This document shows positions 44,234 through 52,828 of a DNA stretch of 64,000 nt, piece by piece. Positions within the stretch are counted from its first letter, which is position 1; every line of letters starts with the position of its first letter. The DNA is from Pseudolabrys sp. FHR47 (GTDB lineage: Bacteria; Pseudomonadota; Alphaproteobacteria; Rhizobiales; Xanthobacteraceae), in contig NZ_CP039740.1 in assembly GCF_005153485.1 (NCBI RefSeq), forward strand, positions 2,545,001 to 2,609,000. Direction: 5' to 3'. The notes beneath the pieces are model-generated. The model saw nothing but the letters and a program-made list of their open reading frames with translations, had not been told where the DNA came from and made no database searches. A program made the position numbers and the translations under genes.

Positions 44234-45516
44234 TCACTGATAGATCGGAAACTTGTCGAGCAGCGTCTTCACCTTGCCGCGTACCTTTTCCTCGACCAGC
44301 GAGTCTTCGGTCACGCCCTTCTGCGCCAGCACGTCCAGCACCTCGACGATCATCTCGCCGACCTGTTTGAACTCGGCGGTACCGAAGCCGCGCGTGGTGC
44401 CGGCCGGGGTGCCAAGACGAATGCCCGAGGTCACCATCGGCTTTTCGGGATCGAACGGGATGCCGTTCTTGTTGCAGGTAATGTGGGCGCGGCCGAGCGC
44501 GGTCTCCGCGACCTTGCCGGTCTGGCGCTTGGGGCGCAGATCGACCAGCATCAGATGGTTATCGGTGCCGCCCGAGACAATATCGAGGCCGCTGGCTTTC
44601 AGCGTCTCGGCGAGCGCCCGCGCATTGGCGACGATGTTCTTGGCGTAGGTCTTGAACTCTGGCTGCAGCGCCTCGCCGAAGGCGACCGCCTTCGCCGCGA
44701 TGACATGCATCAGCGGTCCGCCCTGCAGGCCGGGGAACACCGCCGAGTTCATCTTCTTGGCGATGGCTTCGTCGTTGCACAGGATCATGCCGCCGCGCGG
44801 ACCACGCAGCGACTTGTGCGTCGTCGTGGTGACGACATGAGCATGTGGGATTGGCGAGGGATGTTCGCCGCCGGCAACGAGACCAGCAAAATGCGCCATG
44901 TCGACCATGAGATAGGCGCCGACTTCATCGGCGATCTCGCGGAAGCGCTTGAAGTCCCAGACGCGGCTATAGGCGGTGGCGCCAGCGAGGATGAGCTTCG
45001 GCTTCGTTTCACGCGCGATCTTGGCCACCTCGTCCATATCGATGAGCTGGTCCTCGCGGCGCACGCCATAAGGCACCGGCTTGAACCACTTGCCCGACAT
45101 GTTGACGGGCGAGCCATGGGTGAGATGGCCGCCGGCATTGAGATCGAGGCCCATGAAGGTATCGCCCGGCTGCAGCAGCGCGAGAAACACGGCCTGGTTC
45201 ATCTGCGAGCCGGAGTTCGGCTGGACGTTGGCGAAGTTGCAGCCGAACAGCTTCTTGGCGCGCTCGATGGCGAGCGTCTCGGCAACGTCGACGAACTGGC
45301 AGCCGCCGTAGTAGCGGCGACCCGGATAACCTTCGGCATATTTGTTGGTCAGCACCGAACCCTGCGCTTCCAGCACGGCGCGGGAAACGATGTTCTCCGA
45401 GGCGATCAGCTCGATCTCGTCGCGCTGGCGACCGAGCTCCTTGCCGATCACGTCGAAGATTTCCGGGTCGACATCCTTGAGGGGGCGGAAAAGAACTGCT
45501 GTGTCGTTGCCGACAT
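44234..45516 (-). CDS. glyA: Serine hydroxymethyltransferase, with a one-base deletion near the start
   Basis: The enzyme interconverts serine and glycine with tetrahydrofolate. The PLP Lys is in [13 protein letters not shown], and the family blocks [19 protein letters not shown] and [14 protein letters not shown] are intact. The expected start ([15 protein letters not shown] at 45516) is in a different frame from the body. The minus strand has five C at 45481-45485 where six would restore [17 protein letters not shown]. Without it the first possible start in the body frame is GTG at 45451, which would give a 405-residue protein lacking 22 N-terminal residues. A sequencing error in the C run, or a truncated but working enzyme, are both possible. 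Confidence 0.9.
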
Positions 45517-45531
45517 ACCTTTAGGTCTCCG

Positions 45532-45556
45532 GGCGCCCGATGAGAGAATCGGCGCC
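45532..45556 (-). promoter_or_regulatory. Stem-loop just upstream of glyA
   Basis: An inverted repeat GGCGCCGAT...ATCGGGCGCC with one bulged G lies 16 bases before the glyA ATG. It would sit in the leader, adjacent to the ribosome-binding region (TAAAGG). It may be a simple attenuator; a known riboswitch class was not recognised. Confidence 0.35.
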
Positions 45557-45670
45557 GTTTTCGTGGGGATTTCCGGGGGTTCCGGTTCGCATCTGCGAAT
45601 AGCATATCGGCCCCGACCCGCCAAGCGATGGCACGGGCGCCGGATCACAGGCGCAAGATGTAGGGAAATC

Positions 45671-45883
45671 TCAGGGAATTCCGCCCTCGCGACGCTCGCG
45701 GGCGATGCGCGCCTTCAGCTTGGCCAGCGCCAGCTTTTTGAGGTCCGTCAGGGACGCGCTGGCCGGTCCGACCACCGCCACCTCGATCGCGGTCGCGGCG
45801 TCGACGGCCGCCACCTTAGCGCTACCGCCGATGACGGTGATCTCGAAATAGACTTCGGATTCGCGCCGGGATTCGTTTGCCAT
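45671..45883 (-). CDS. Small conserved hypothetical protein
   Basis: 70 residues, no membrane segment or signal peptide. A central beta-strand pattern (EVYFEITVIGGSAKVAAVDA) leads to IEVAVVGPASASLTDLKKLA and a Lys/Arg-rich helix at the end. It resembles the small DUF6898-type proteins found beside glyA in Hyphomicrobiales, though I recognise this only by pattern. It precedes glyA by about 150 bases on the same strand. Function unknown. Confidence 0.65.
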   Translation of the reverse strand: MANESRRESEVYFEITVIGGSAKVAAVDAATAIEVAVVGPASASLTDLKKLALAKLKARIARERREGGIP

Positions 45884-45954
45884 CGCCGCTGCACTATAGC
45901 CGACTCGCCTCGGCCGCCGATGTGAAGTATGGGGACGCCAAATATAGGGACACG

Positions 45955-46266
45955 ATGACCAACGCCGAACTGCTCGCCATGGCGCGGGAGAACCTCAACC
46001 GCATCGCCGCTGCGCCCGTGCCCGCCGATGCGCTGCGCCAGGTGATCGAGGCGCACGACCTCGTCTTCGCGCTTTATCCCGAACAATCGGCGCAGGGTTC
46101 GAAACAAGGTTTCGACACCTATCTGATCAAGGGCAAGCCGCTGGTCGTCGGCGCCTCCGACGAAGACCTGGCGAAACGTTCGACCACCGCCGTTCCCTGC
46201 TCCGGCCTCGAAGAAGCGATGGCGCTGGAACGCGCTTTTGGCGACAACCGGCCGGGCAAGCACTAG
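45955..46266 (+). CDS. Hypothetical protein, 103 residues
   Basis: The start at MTNAELLAMARENLNRIAA (45955) is preferred over a longer frame from 45877, which overlaps the divergent small gene. It is soluble, with a helical N-terminal half and a short beta-rich part (FDTYLIKGKPLVVGASDED). A single Cys sits in TTAVPCSGLEEA. No family recognised. Its stop codon forms the base of the terminator hairpin at 46263. Confidence 0.6.
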   Translation: MTNAELLAMARENLNRIAAAPVPADALRQVIEAHDLVFALYPEQSAQGSKQGFDTYLIKGKPLVVGASDEDLAKRSTTAVPCSGLEEAMALERAFGDNRPGKH

Positions 46267-46310
46267 ACCATGATCCATCTGGATAGAATCTGATCATGGT
46301 CTAGTTTTTT
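46263..46310 (+). terminator. Intrinsic terminator beginning in the stop codon
   Basis: 13-bp stem CTAGACCATGATC/GATCATGGTCTAG followed by TTTTTT. The TAG stop of the upstream gene lies inside the left arm. The arms are also a Hyphomicrobiales repeat motif. Confidence 0.85.
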
Positions 46311-46314
46311 GTTT

Positions 46315-46387
46315 GAGCATGATCTTTTCCGAAAACCGGTTTCCACCCCCGATCAAGTCGGGGGCAGGCTTTTTCGGGATCATGCTC
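46315..46387. repeat. GAGCATGATC palindromic repeat, copy 2
   Basis: Arms GAGCATGATC (46315-46324) and GATCATGCTC (46378-46387) with an internal CCCCCGA/TCGGGGG stem (46346-46364) and the phrase TTTTCCGAAAACCGGTTTCC. This type is frequent between genes in Hyphomicrobiales. The right arm runs into the stop codon of the leftward hydrolase gene. Confidence 0.8.
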
Positions 46388-47439
46388 TAAGGCGACGGCG
46401 GGAACGGCGTCTGCACCGAGCTGAAGGGCTTGAGCTGCGCCGAAACCTCGCCGCTAAGGCCGGCATCATAGGCCGGCACCGCCAGGATCTCCTTGGAGGT
46501 GGGGCTGAGCTTGCTGAAGTCCACCCAGAATACGTTCGGGCTGTTCACCGGCATGATATAATAAATTTTGTCCGTAAGGTTCGCGACCGTGCCCCAACGC
46601 GTCGGCCACGAGTCGACCGATCCGCCGCCTGAGGTGTCGACGGCCCCGAACGGTACGGCAACACTGCGGAGAATCCCGGCGAGACGGCCAACCCCCTCGG
46701 AGGCGTCCGACGGTTGTGGCAAGGTCTTCAGATAGGATGCGGCGCGGACAAAGCGGCTCATCGGGTCAATGTCGCCGGGCATCGACAGATCGCCGCCGAA
46801 CATCTTGTAGCGCTTGAGATTGGCGAGCTGCTCATCGAGCGTCGGCTCATTGGTCATCACGGTAACGTCCTTGCCGTGATGTATCACGGCCCGTCCCTTG
46901 ACGAACTCGATGACGGCGCCATCGCCCGACGCATCCGCGAGCGCGAGATGCAGCGGCCATTCGCGCCCGAACGCCTGTTCCGACACGATGCGGACCTGCT
47001 TCAGCGCCTCGACGGCGTCTGCGACCGTGGCGAAATTATCGAGCACGAACTGCACCCACTGACGATTGGAGACGCCTGGCCGATGGTCAGCCGGCTCGTA
47101 TTCGGTGCCGTGCAAATAAAGCAGATGCGCGCTGAGCCCGGCCTCGTTCATGCCGTCGCTGGCGGCGGTGTCAAACGCAGTCAGTACGGCGCTTGCATAT
47201 TTCGAAGTCCACGTCGCTGCGTTGGGGCCCGCGACCCCACGACGGGCAATGCCGCGCGGCAGATACACCAGGCGCGGCTTTTCATCGACGTAGAGGTCCA
47301 TGGTACGCGCCGCCAGCGCCGCGCGACCATTGGTGTTCCACAGGATGAAGCTGCACGCCTGCGCCATATGCCCGCTATCGAGCAATGTGGCGGCGGCAAT
47401 GATGACGCCGAATACGATGAGGGTGACCGTCTTTACCAC
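46387..47439 (-). CDS. Secreted choloylglycine hydrolase/penicillin V acylase-type enzyme
   Basis: 350 residues. A hydrophobic N-terminus (VTLIVFGVIIAAATLL) acts as signal peptide and ends before the catalytic Cys29 in QACSFILWN, which would become the N-terminal nucleophile after processing. Conserved Ntn-hydrolase residues follow: ARTMD (Arg, Asp), the MTNEPTLDEQL strand with Asn, and SRFVRAASYL with Arg. Family members cleave amides of bile acids, penicillin V or acyl-homoserine lactones in the periplasm. Which one applies here cannot be told. Confidence 0.88.
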   Translation of the reverse strand: MVKTVTLIVFGVIIAAATLLDSGHMAQACSFILWNTNGRAALAARTMDLYVDEKPRLVYLPRGIARRGVAGPNAATWTSKYASAVLTAFDTAASDGMNEAGLSAHLLYLHGTEYEPADHRPGVSNRQWVQFVLDNFATVADAVEALKQVRIVSEQAFGREWPLHLALADASGDGAVIEFVKGRAVIHHGKDVTVMTNEPTLDEQLANLKRYKMFGGDLSMPGDIDPMSRFVRAASYLKTLPQPSDASEGVGRLAGILRSVAVPFGAVDTSGGGSVDSWPTRWGTVANLTDKIYYIMPVNSPNVFWVDFSKLSPTSKEILAVPAYDAGLSGEVSAQLKPFSSVQTPFPPSP

Positions 47440-47543
47440 CAGCGCCTCCGCGGATCATTCCACCGTGAATGACCCGCATGTCGCGCTGCCAAAACGGAAG
47501 GCGCATTGATCCACGTCAAGCGCTTACGGATCGGGCATGGCGG

Positions 47544-49091
47544 CTACACGGCGGTATTGTTTATCGCGACCGGCGCGGCTGCATCAACCAGCGGCGGATG
47601 GGTGACGATGGACTTCAGCGATGGCTGCGGTTTGGCGGCCAGCGCCGCGATATCAGGTTCAGGACGTGCCAGTTTCGTATCGTCGGCGAAGGCACGCTCA
47701 ATAGCGGCGGCCGCCGACAACAATTCAGCGTCGCCGCGCAAGCGGCCGATCATCTGCAGGCCGAACGGCATGTCGTGCTCGTCGCGGCCGCAGGGCAGCG
47801 ACAAAGCCGGATGCGTGGACAAGGTCACGCCGTAACACAGGCTCAGCCAGCGATAGTAGTTGGCCATCGCCTGGCCATCCACCTCCTTGGCGTACAACTC
47901 CGTCCATGGGAACGGCGACACCGGCGTCACCGGCGCGACGATGAGATCGTATTGCTCGAAGGCGTCGGCAAATTGCGCTGCGATCCGTGTCTGCGCCAGA
48001 TGCGCTTCGGCGCGATCCATCAGCGTGAACGCGGCAGCGAGCTCGACATTGGCCCGCACATTCGGGCCGAGCGTCTCCGGCGCGGTGCGGAAGGTCTCGG
48101 CAAAGGCGGCGACGAAGCTTTCGGCGCGAATGACGTCAAAGGCCCGATCGGCTTGCGACATGTCCAGCGCGATCGGTTCGCACAGCTTCACATGCCGCGC
48201 CAGCGCCTCGACCCGCGTGCGAAACACGCGGCGCACTTCGGCGCTCACCGCGCAGAAACCAAAATCCTCGGTGTAGCCGACACGCAATTGCGCCGGATCG
48301 GATGGCGTCAGCGGCCAGAACTCATTGGCTGCCGCCGGATAGGACAAGGCGTCGTGCCGGTTGAGCCCGACGCAGCTTGCCATGAGGAAGACCGTGTCCT
48401 CCACGGTCCGGCCCATCGGCCCGAGCACCGAAATCGCCGACCAGCCGAGCGGCCGGCTGGCATTGGCGACAAGGCCCGGCGACGGCCGCAAACCGACGAC
48501 GCCGCACAGCGCCGCCGGGATCCGCAGCGAGCCGCCGGTGTCAGAACCCGTACAGATCGGCAGCATGCCGGTGGCGAGCGCCGCGGCCGAACCGCCCGAC
48601 GAGCCGCCGGCATTGAGCGCCGGGTTGAACGGATTGCCGGTCGCGCCCCAGACCGGGTTTCGCGTGTTCGCGCCCGCGCCCATGTCCGGCACGTTGGTCT
48701 TGGCGGTGACGATGGCGCCGGCCGCCCGCAGCGCCGCGACCAGACTGTTGTCCGTGCGCGGAACGTTGCCGCGCAGCGCGATGTTGCCGCAGGTCGTCAG
48801 CAAGCCGGCGGTGTCCTGCAAGTCCTTCACGCCGAGCGGCAGACCATGCAGCGGCGGCAGCGCTTCGCCGCGCATGACGCGCGCCTCGGCTTCCACCGCC
48901 GCATCGCGGGCGCGCTCGAAATCGGTGGCGGCGATGGCGTTGACGGCGAGATTGACCGCCTCGATGCGGGCGATACACGCATCCATCAGTTCCACCGGCG
49001 AAAGCTGCCGCGCGCCGATGAGCGCGCGCATCCGCACCGCACTGAGGTCGAGGATATCCCGGTGTGTGACGTTGCCCGGCACGCGCGTCAC
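47544..49091 (-). CDS. Amidase, amidase-signature family
   Basis: 515 residues. The Ser-cisSer-Lys triad is in place: K89 in LGVKDLQD, cis-Ser164 in AGGSSGGSAA and the nucleophile Ser188 in TGSDTGGSLRIP. It hydrolyses a carboxamide or N-acyl bond in the cytosol. It begins two bases after the preceding binding protein gene's stop, so it belongs to the TetR-SBP-amidase operon, and probably acts on whatever that regulator senses and that protein captures. Confidence 0.92.
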   Translation of the reverse strand: MTRVPGNVTHRDILDLSAVRMRALIGARQLSPVELMDACIARIEAVNLAVNAIAATDFERARDAAVEAEARVMRGEALPPLHGLPLGVKDLQDTAGLLTTCGNIALRGNVPRTDNSLVAALRAAGAIVTAKTNVPDMGAGANTRNPVWGATGNPFNPALNAGGSSGGSAAALATGMLPICTGSDTGGSLRIPAALCGVVGLRPSPGLVANASRPLGWSAISVLGPMGRTVEDTVFLMASCVGLNRHDALSYPAAANEFWPLTPSDPAQLRVGYTEDFGFCAVSAEVRRVFRTRVEALARHVKLCEPIALDMSQADRAFDVIRAESFVAAFAETFRTAPETLGPNVRANVELAAAFTLMDRAEAHLAQTRIAAQFADAFEQYDLIVAPVTPVSPFPWTELYAKEVDGQAMANYYRWLSLCYGVTLSTHPALSLPCGRDEHDMPFGLQMIGRLRGDAELLSAAAAIERAFADDTKLARPEPDIAALAAKPQPSLKSIVTHPPLVDAAAPVAINNTAV

Positions 49092-49092
49092 T

Positions 49093-50085
49093 CTATTGGG
49101 CCGTCATATTGGCGCGCTGCATGATCGCCCGGATCGTCTGCAACTCGCTTTTGACCCGCGTCTCGTAGGCGCTCGGCGGCTGGAAGCGAACGACGAGCCC
49201 GGCCCGCTCCAGATCGGCCTTCATCGCCGGCTTGGCGATGGCATCGGCCATCGCCTTCACCAGCACCGCACGCACCGGCTCCGGCAGGCCGCGCGGCGCG
49301 ACGACGCTGATCCAGGCCGTCAGGTCGAAGCCAGGAAAGCCGGATTCGGCGAGGGTCGGCACGCCCGGCAAGGTGTCGATGCGATAGGTCGAAGTCAGGG
49401 CCAGCGCCTTGATGGTCCCGGACTCCACCTGCGGCACGCTGGCAACATTCGTGTCGAACGAAAGCTGCACCTGCCCGCCGATCAGATCCTTCATCGCCGG
49501 CGCGCTGCCGCTATAGGGCACATGCACCATGTCGAGCCCGGCCGCCGCCTTGAACATCTCGCCGGCGAAATGGGACGTGGTGCCGAAGCCGAACGACGCC
49601 AGGTTCAGCTTGCCCGGCTCACGCTTGGCCATCGCGATCAGTTCTCTCACCGAGCTGACCGGAAACTTCGCATTGGCCACCAGCACCAGCGGGCTTTCGC
49701 CCAGGATGCCCAGCGATTCAAAACTGGCCAGCGGATCGTACGGCAGATTCAACTTGAGCGCCGGATTGAGCGTGTAGGTCGTATTGCCCGAGACCAGCAA
49801 AGTGTAGCCATCCGGCTTGGCGCGGGCGACGAGCCCGGCGCCGATCGCCGTGCCCCCGCCACCCTTGTTCTCCACCACCCATGTGCTGCCAGGCACTTGC
49901 TCGGTGAGATGACGCGCAATAATTCGCCCGAGCGTGTCGGCTGCGCCACCTGCCGGGTATGGCACTACGAGCACGATCGGTCGATCGGGGTAGTCGGCTG
50001 CGGCCGGCCCGCATAGCGCCACCGCGAACAGACAGGCCGCAAGCCAGCGGCACAGCGCCGCCGGCGAAAGCTGAAACGTCTTCAT
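49093..50085 (-). CDS. Tripartite tricarboxylate transporter binding protein (Bug/TctC family)
   Basis: 330 residues from MKTFQLSPAALCRWLAACLF (50085), a Sec signal peptide ending near AAADYP. The mature part opens with YPDRPIVLVVPYPAGGAADT and has the family blocks VVENKGGGGTAIGAGLVA and TYTLNPALKLNLPYDP. The mature protein binds a small carboxylate or amide in the periplasm. No TctA or TctB membrane partner is nearby, so it either works with a distant one or serves as a sensor. It overlaps the TetR gene by four bases (ATGA). Confidence 0.93.
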   Translation of the reverse strand: MKTFQLSPAALCRWLAACLFAVALCGPAAADYPDRPIVLVVPYPAGGAADTLGRIIARHLTEQVPGSTWVVENKGGGGTAIGAGLVARAKPDGYTLLVSGNTTYTLNPALKLNLPYDPLASFESLGILGESPLVLVANAKFPVSSVRELIAMAKREPGKLNLASFGFGTTSHFAGEMFKAAAGLDMVHVPYSGSAPAMKDLIGGQVQLSFDTNVASVPQVESGTIKALALTSTYRIDTLPGVPTLAESGFPGFDLTAWISVVAPRGLPEPVRAVLVKAMADAIAKPAMKADLERAGLVVRFQPPSAYETRVKSELQTIRAIMQRANMTAQ

Positions 50086-50774
50086 GCTGTTCTCCTTCGA
50101 CCAGGCCGTTTCGCCGTGGCCGGTTTGTTGGTCTTCTTGATCGGTTGGCGGCAGCGCCACGCGATGACCGCCGCCAGTTCCGCGAGTTGAGCCGCGCAGG
50201 ATTGCGGCGCCGGTCCGAACAGGCGGACAACGCCGATGCCGCGCAGGCTCGACAACACGAGATCGATGAAGGCTTCGAGACGAGGCGCGCCAGCGAGTTC
50301 GGGGAAGGTCCGGATGAAATGGTTATGCAACGTCACGCGCAGCCGCGCCCTCATGGCGACGACGCGCTTGAGCGTCTCGGGATCGCCGGCGCTGCCGAAA
50401 TAAATGCCCCAGGCGACGAGGAAACGCGGCGGCTCGTAGGAGTAGGCCCACAAGGCCTGCACGAAGCCGGACGCACGCCGCGACAGGCTGTCGGTCGGTT
50501 TGGGCCAGGCGCTGCGTCCGTCGCGCTCGGGGATCGACCCGATCGCGCGCTCCAGGAGATGCATCATGAGCTCGGCCTTGGAGCCGAAGTGATGCTGCAA
50601 GGCGCCCGGGGTCACACCCGCGGCTTTGGCAACCTCGAACATCGAGGCGGCGCGGAAGCTGTTGGCGCGCATGACCTTTATGCCTGCGTCGAGAATCTGC
50701 GCCCGCGTGGCGGCGCTGCGTTCGGCATGGCTGAGGGGCTGGCTGCGGCGCGCCCCGACGGAGGTCATTTGCAT
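50082..50774 (-). CDS. TetR/AcrR-family regulator of the SBP-amidase operon
   Basis: About 230 residues from MQMTSVGARRS (50774); an ATG at 50792 lies inside the operator and is unlikely. The helix-turn-helix reads ILDAGIKVMRANSFRAASMF then VAKAAGVTPGALQHHFGSKA. The C-terminal domain is of the TetR_C_33 kind by pattern only. An Arg/Lys tail follows. It is the first gene of the leftward operon and is expected to repress it by binding the 21-bp palindrome at 50784-50804. Confidence 0.9.
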   Translation of the reverse strand: MQMTSVGARRSQPLSHAERSAATRAQILDAGIKVMRANSFRAASMFEVAKAAGVTPGALQHHFGSKAELMMHLLERAIGSIPERDGRSAWPKPTDSLSRRASGFVQALWAYSYEPPRFLVAWGIYFGSAGDPETLKRVVAMRARLRVTLHNHFIRTFPELAGAPRLEAFIDLVLSSLRGIGVVRLFGPAPQSCAAQLAELAAVIAWRCRQPIKKTNKPATAKRPGRRRTA

Positions 50775-50783
50775 GACAGCCAC

Positions 50784-50804
50784 AATACACATTACATGCG
50801 TATT
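50784..50804. promoter_or_regulatory. Candidate TetR operator (AATAC-N11-GTATT)
   Basis: A 21-bp near-perfect palindrome with arms AATACACAT and ATGCGTATT around a TAC centre, starting 10 bases before the preferred start of the tetR gene at 50774. Confidence 0.65.
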
Positions 50805-50945
50805 GCAATATAGGGTATTATTCTTATCGCGTAGAAGACTCCCGCGGCGGCTCGCGCGCTTATTGATGGCGGCAGCGCAAACGCCGTCCTCTCCAGGCAG
50901 GCGGAACGACTCTCACCCACGGACAACGGAACGACCGGCACGCAC

Positions 50946-50985
50946 GACAAAAGCCCCAGCCAGGGGAGGTTTTCCCGGCCGGGGC
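50946..50985 (-). terminator. Intrinsic terminator for the ldtR transcript
   Basis: On the minus strand, GCCCCGGCC/GGCTGGGGC (one mismatch) closes a stem followed by TTTTG. It lies about 100 bases after the MarR-type gene's stop. Confidence 0.7.
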
Positions 50986-51032
50986 AAGTCGTCACGCCAG
51001 AAGAGGCAAAGACTGAAGACTTCAGAGACTTC

Positions 51033-51087
51033 GAAGGCTTACAAACTTGAAGGCTTGAACTTGAAGGCTTGCAGAGTCAGAAGGCTT
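51033..51087. repeat. Four GAAGGCTT direct repeats after the MarR-type gene
   Basis: Exact GAAGGCTT octamers at 51033, 51049, 51063 and 51080, spaced 16, 14 and 17 bases apart, the last touching the stop codon of ldtR. The surroundings are similar degenerate CTTGAA/GCTTG units, so this is a short imperfect tandem array in the 3' untranslated region. Confidence 0.75.
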
Positions 51088-51598
51088 ACAGGCGATAGAG
51101 GATCTGGTCGGTCCAGAAACGCTCGAGCCGGTGCAGCGACTTGTTCAGCGTCGCGAACTCCTCGGAGTTGATGCCGCCCACCTGCTCCACGGTGCGAATG
51201 TGCTTCTGATAAAGCGCATCGACGATGTCGCGCACTTCCTGGCCCTTCGCGGTCAGCTTGATGCGGACCGAACGGCGATCGACGCGCGAGCGCTGGTGAT
51301 CGAGGAACTCCATCTCCACAAGCTTCTTCAGATTGTAGGAGACGTTGGAGCCGAGATAATAACCGCGCGTGCGCAGCTCACCGGCGGTCAATTCCTTGTC
51401 GCCGATATTGTAGAGCAGCAGCGCCTGCACCGAGTTGATGTCGGAGCGACCGCGGCGGTCGAATTCGTCCTTGATGACGTCGAGCAAACGGCGATGCAGC
51501 CGCTCGACCAAGGTAAGCGCCTCCTGATACAGAGGACGGATGGTGTCGAACCGCGCTTCGCGTTCGGCGGGTTCGACCGTCTTCACTACGGCTTTCAT
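51086..51598 (-). CDS. ldtR: MarR-family winged-helix regulator, LdtR type
   Basis: 170 residues. A long N-terminal helix (TIRPLYQEALTLVERLHRRL) leads to the winged helix with DINSVQALLLYNIGDKELTA and recognition helix RGYYLGSNVSYNLKKLVEM, then the wing SRVDRRSVRIKLT. This matches LdtR of Liberibacter and rhizobia, which controls an L,D-transpeptidase and osmotic or cell-wall stress genes. Its target genes are not in the window. It is monocistronic, with a terminator beyond its end. Confidence 0.9.
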   Translation of the reverse strand: MKAVVKTVEPAEREARFDTIRPLYQEALTLVERLHRRLLDVIKDEFDRRGRSDINSVQALLLYNIGDKELTAGELRTRGYYLGSNVSYNLKKLVEMEFLDHQRSRVDRRSVRIKLTAKGQEVRDIVDALYQKHIRTVEQVGGINSEEFATLNKSLHRLERFWTDQILYRL

Positions 51599-51883
51599 GT
51601 CTAACGCCCCTTCGTTTTTATAACGCCGGCCGTTTTTTGTGGCCGAGGTGACGAGGCCCTGTTTTCCTCGTCCCTTACATGCGTCAACCTATTCGGGGCC
51701 TTCTAAAATCGGCTTAAATAACAGCATAAACGTTAGGTTTATTTGCGAGGGTGAATCCTTGGTTCATGGATTCAAGTCGAACGATCGCAGCAAGGAGTTG
51801 TTCACCCTCTCCTCTGCTCCGTCATCCGGCACGACGAGAAGCGCCTGTGCCGGAATTCGGGCGCGATAACGCCGAAATCCACG

Positions 51884-52768
51884 CTAACCGCGGATGAAAC
51901 GCACGATAGCCGAGAAGTCGCGGCCCGCCTCGCCGCTGTCGGCATAGGCTGAATAAAGCCTTTCCGCCTCGGCGCCCATTTCGGCATTGGCGCCAACCGC
52001 GCGCGCCGCTTCCTGCGCCAGCCGCAAATCCTTCAGCATCATCGCTACGGTAAATCCCGGTTCATAATTGCGGTTGGCCGGTGACGTCGGAACCGGTCCC
52101 GGAACGGGACAGTAGGTGGTCAGTGCCCAGCACTGTCCCGACGACTTCGAGGAGATGTCGAACAGCTTCTGGTGATCGAGGCCAAGTTTCTCGGCCATGA
52201 CGAAAGCCTCCGACACCGCGATCATAGAAATGCCGAGGATCATGTTGTTGCAGATCTTCGCCGCCTGGCCGTTCCCTGCCCCGCCGGCATGGACGATGGT
52301 CTTGCCCATCTTCTGCAGGATCGGCTCGGCGCGCTGGAAGGCCTGCGCGCTGCCGCCGACCATGAAGGTGAGCGTGCCGGCGGTGGCGCCGCCGACGCCG
52401 CCGGAGACCGGCGCATCGACCATGAACAGGCCCTTGGCCTCGGCAGCGGAAGCGACGGCGCGCGCCGTATCGACGTCGATGGTCGAGCAGTCGATCAGCA
52501 GCGTGCCGGGATTGGCAGTGGCGACGATACCGTTCGCGCCCAGATAGACATCGCGCACGTGCTGGCCGGCGGGCAGCATGGTGATGACGGCATCGGCGCG
52601 CGCCGCGGCGACATGCGCGAATTCGACCGGCGTGCCGCCGGCCTCTTTCAGTTTGGCAACCGAGGCCGGATTGACATCGACGCCTTCGACCTGATGGCCG
52701 GCCTTGATGAGATTGACCGCCATCGGCAGGCCCATATTGCCGAGCCCGATGAATGCAATGCGCGCCAT
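51884..52768 (-). CDS. mmsB: 3-Hydroxyisobutyrate dehydrogenase
   Basis: 294 residues. The NAD-binding Rossmann start reads IAFIGLGNMGLPMAVNLIKA, the substrate site DAPVSGGVGGATAGTLTFMV, and the catalytic Lys is in GQAAKICNNMILGI. The later SSGQCWALTTYCPVPG stretch separates it from generic beta-hydroxyacid dehydrogenases. It oxidises 3-hydroxyisobutyrate to methylmalonate semialdehyde, the last visible step of valine degradation, and is the last gene of the leftward operon. Confidence 0.94.
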   Translation of the reverse strand: MARIAFIGLGNMGLPMAVNLIKAGHQVEGVDVNPASVAKLKEAGGTPVEFAHVAAARADAVITMLPAGQHVRDVYLGANGIVATANPGTLLIDCSTIDVDTARAVASAAEAKGLFMVDAPVSGGVGGATAGTLTFMVGGSAQAFQRAEPILQKMGKTIVHAGGAGNGQAAKICNNMILGISMIAVSEAFVMAEKLGLDHQKLFDISSKSSGQCWALTTYCPVPGPVPTSPANRNYEPGFTVAMMLKDLRLAQEAARAVGANAEMGAEAERLYSAYADSGEAGRDFSAIVRFIRG

Positions 52769-52828
52769 GTCTAACTCTCCCCTCTTCTCTTGTTTTCTCG
52801 TTATATCGCGATGCCGTCGCCTGTCTCG

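Noticed and set aside
45877..45954. Longer N-terminus for the 103-residue hypothetical gene
   Set aside because: It would overlap the start of the divergent 45671-45883 gene and adds a stretch without structure.
51033..51087. Short repeat array as a CRISPR
   Set aside because: Octamer repeats with 6-9 base spacers are far too short, and no cas gene is present.
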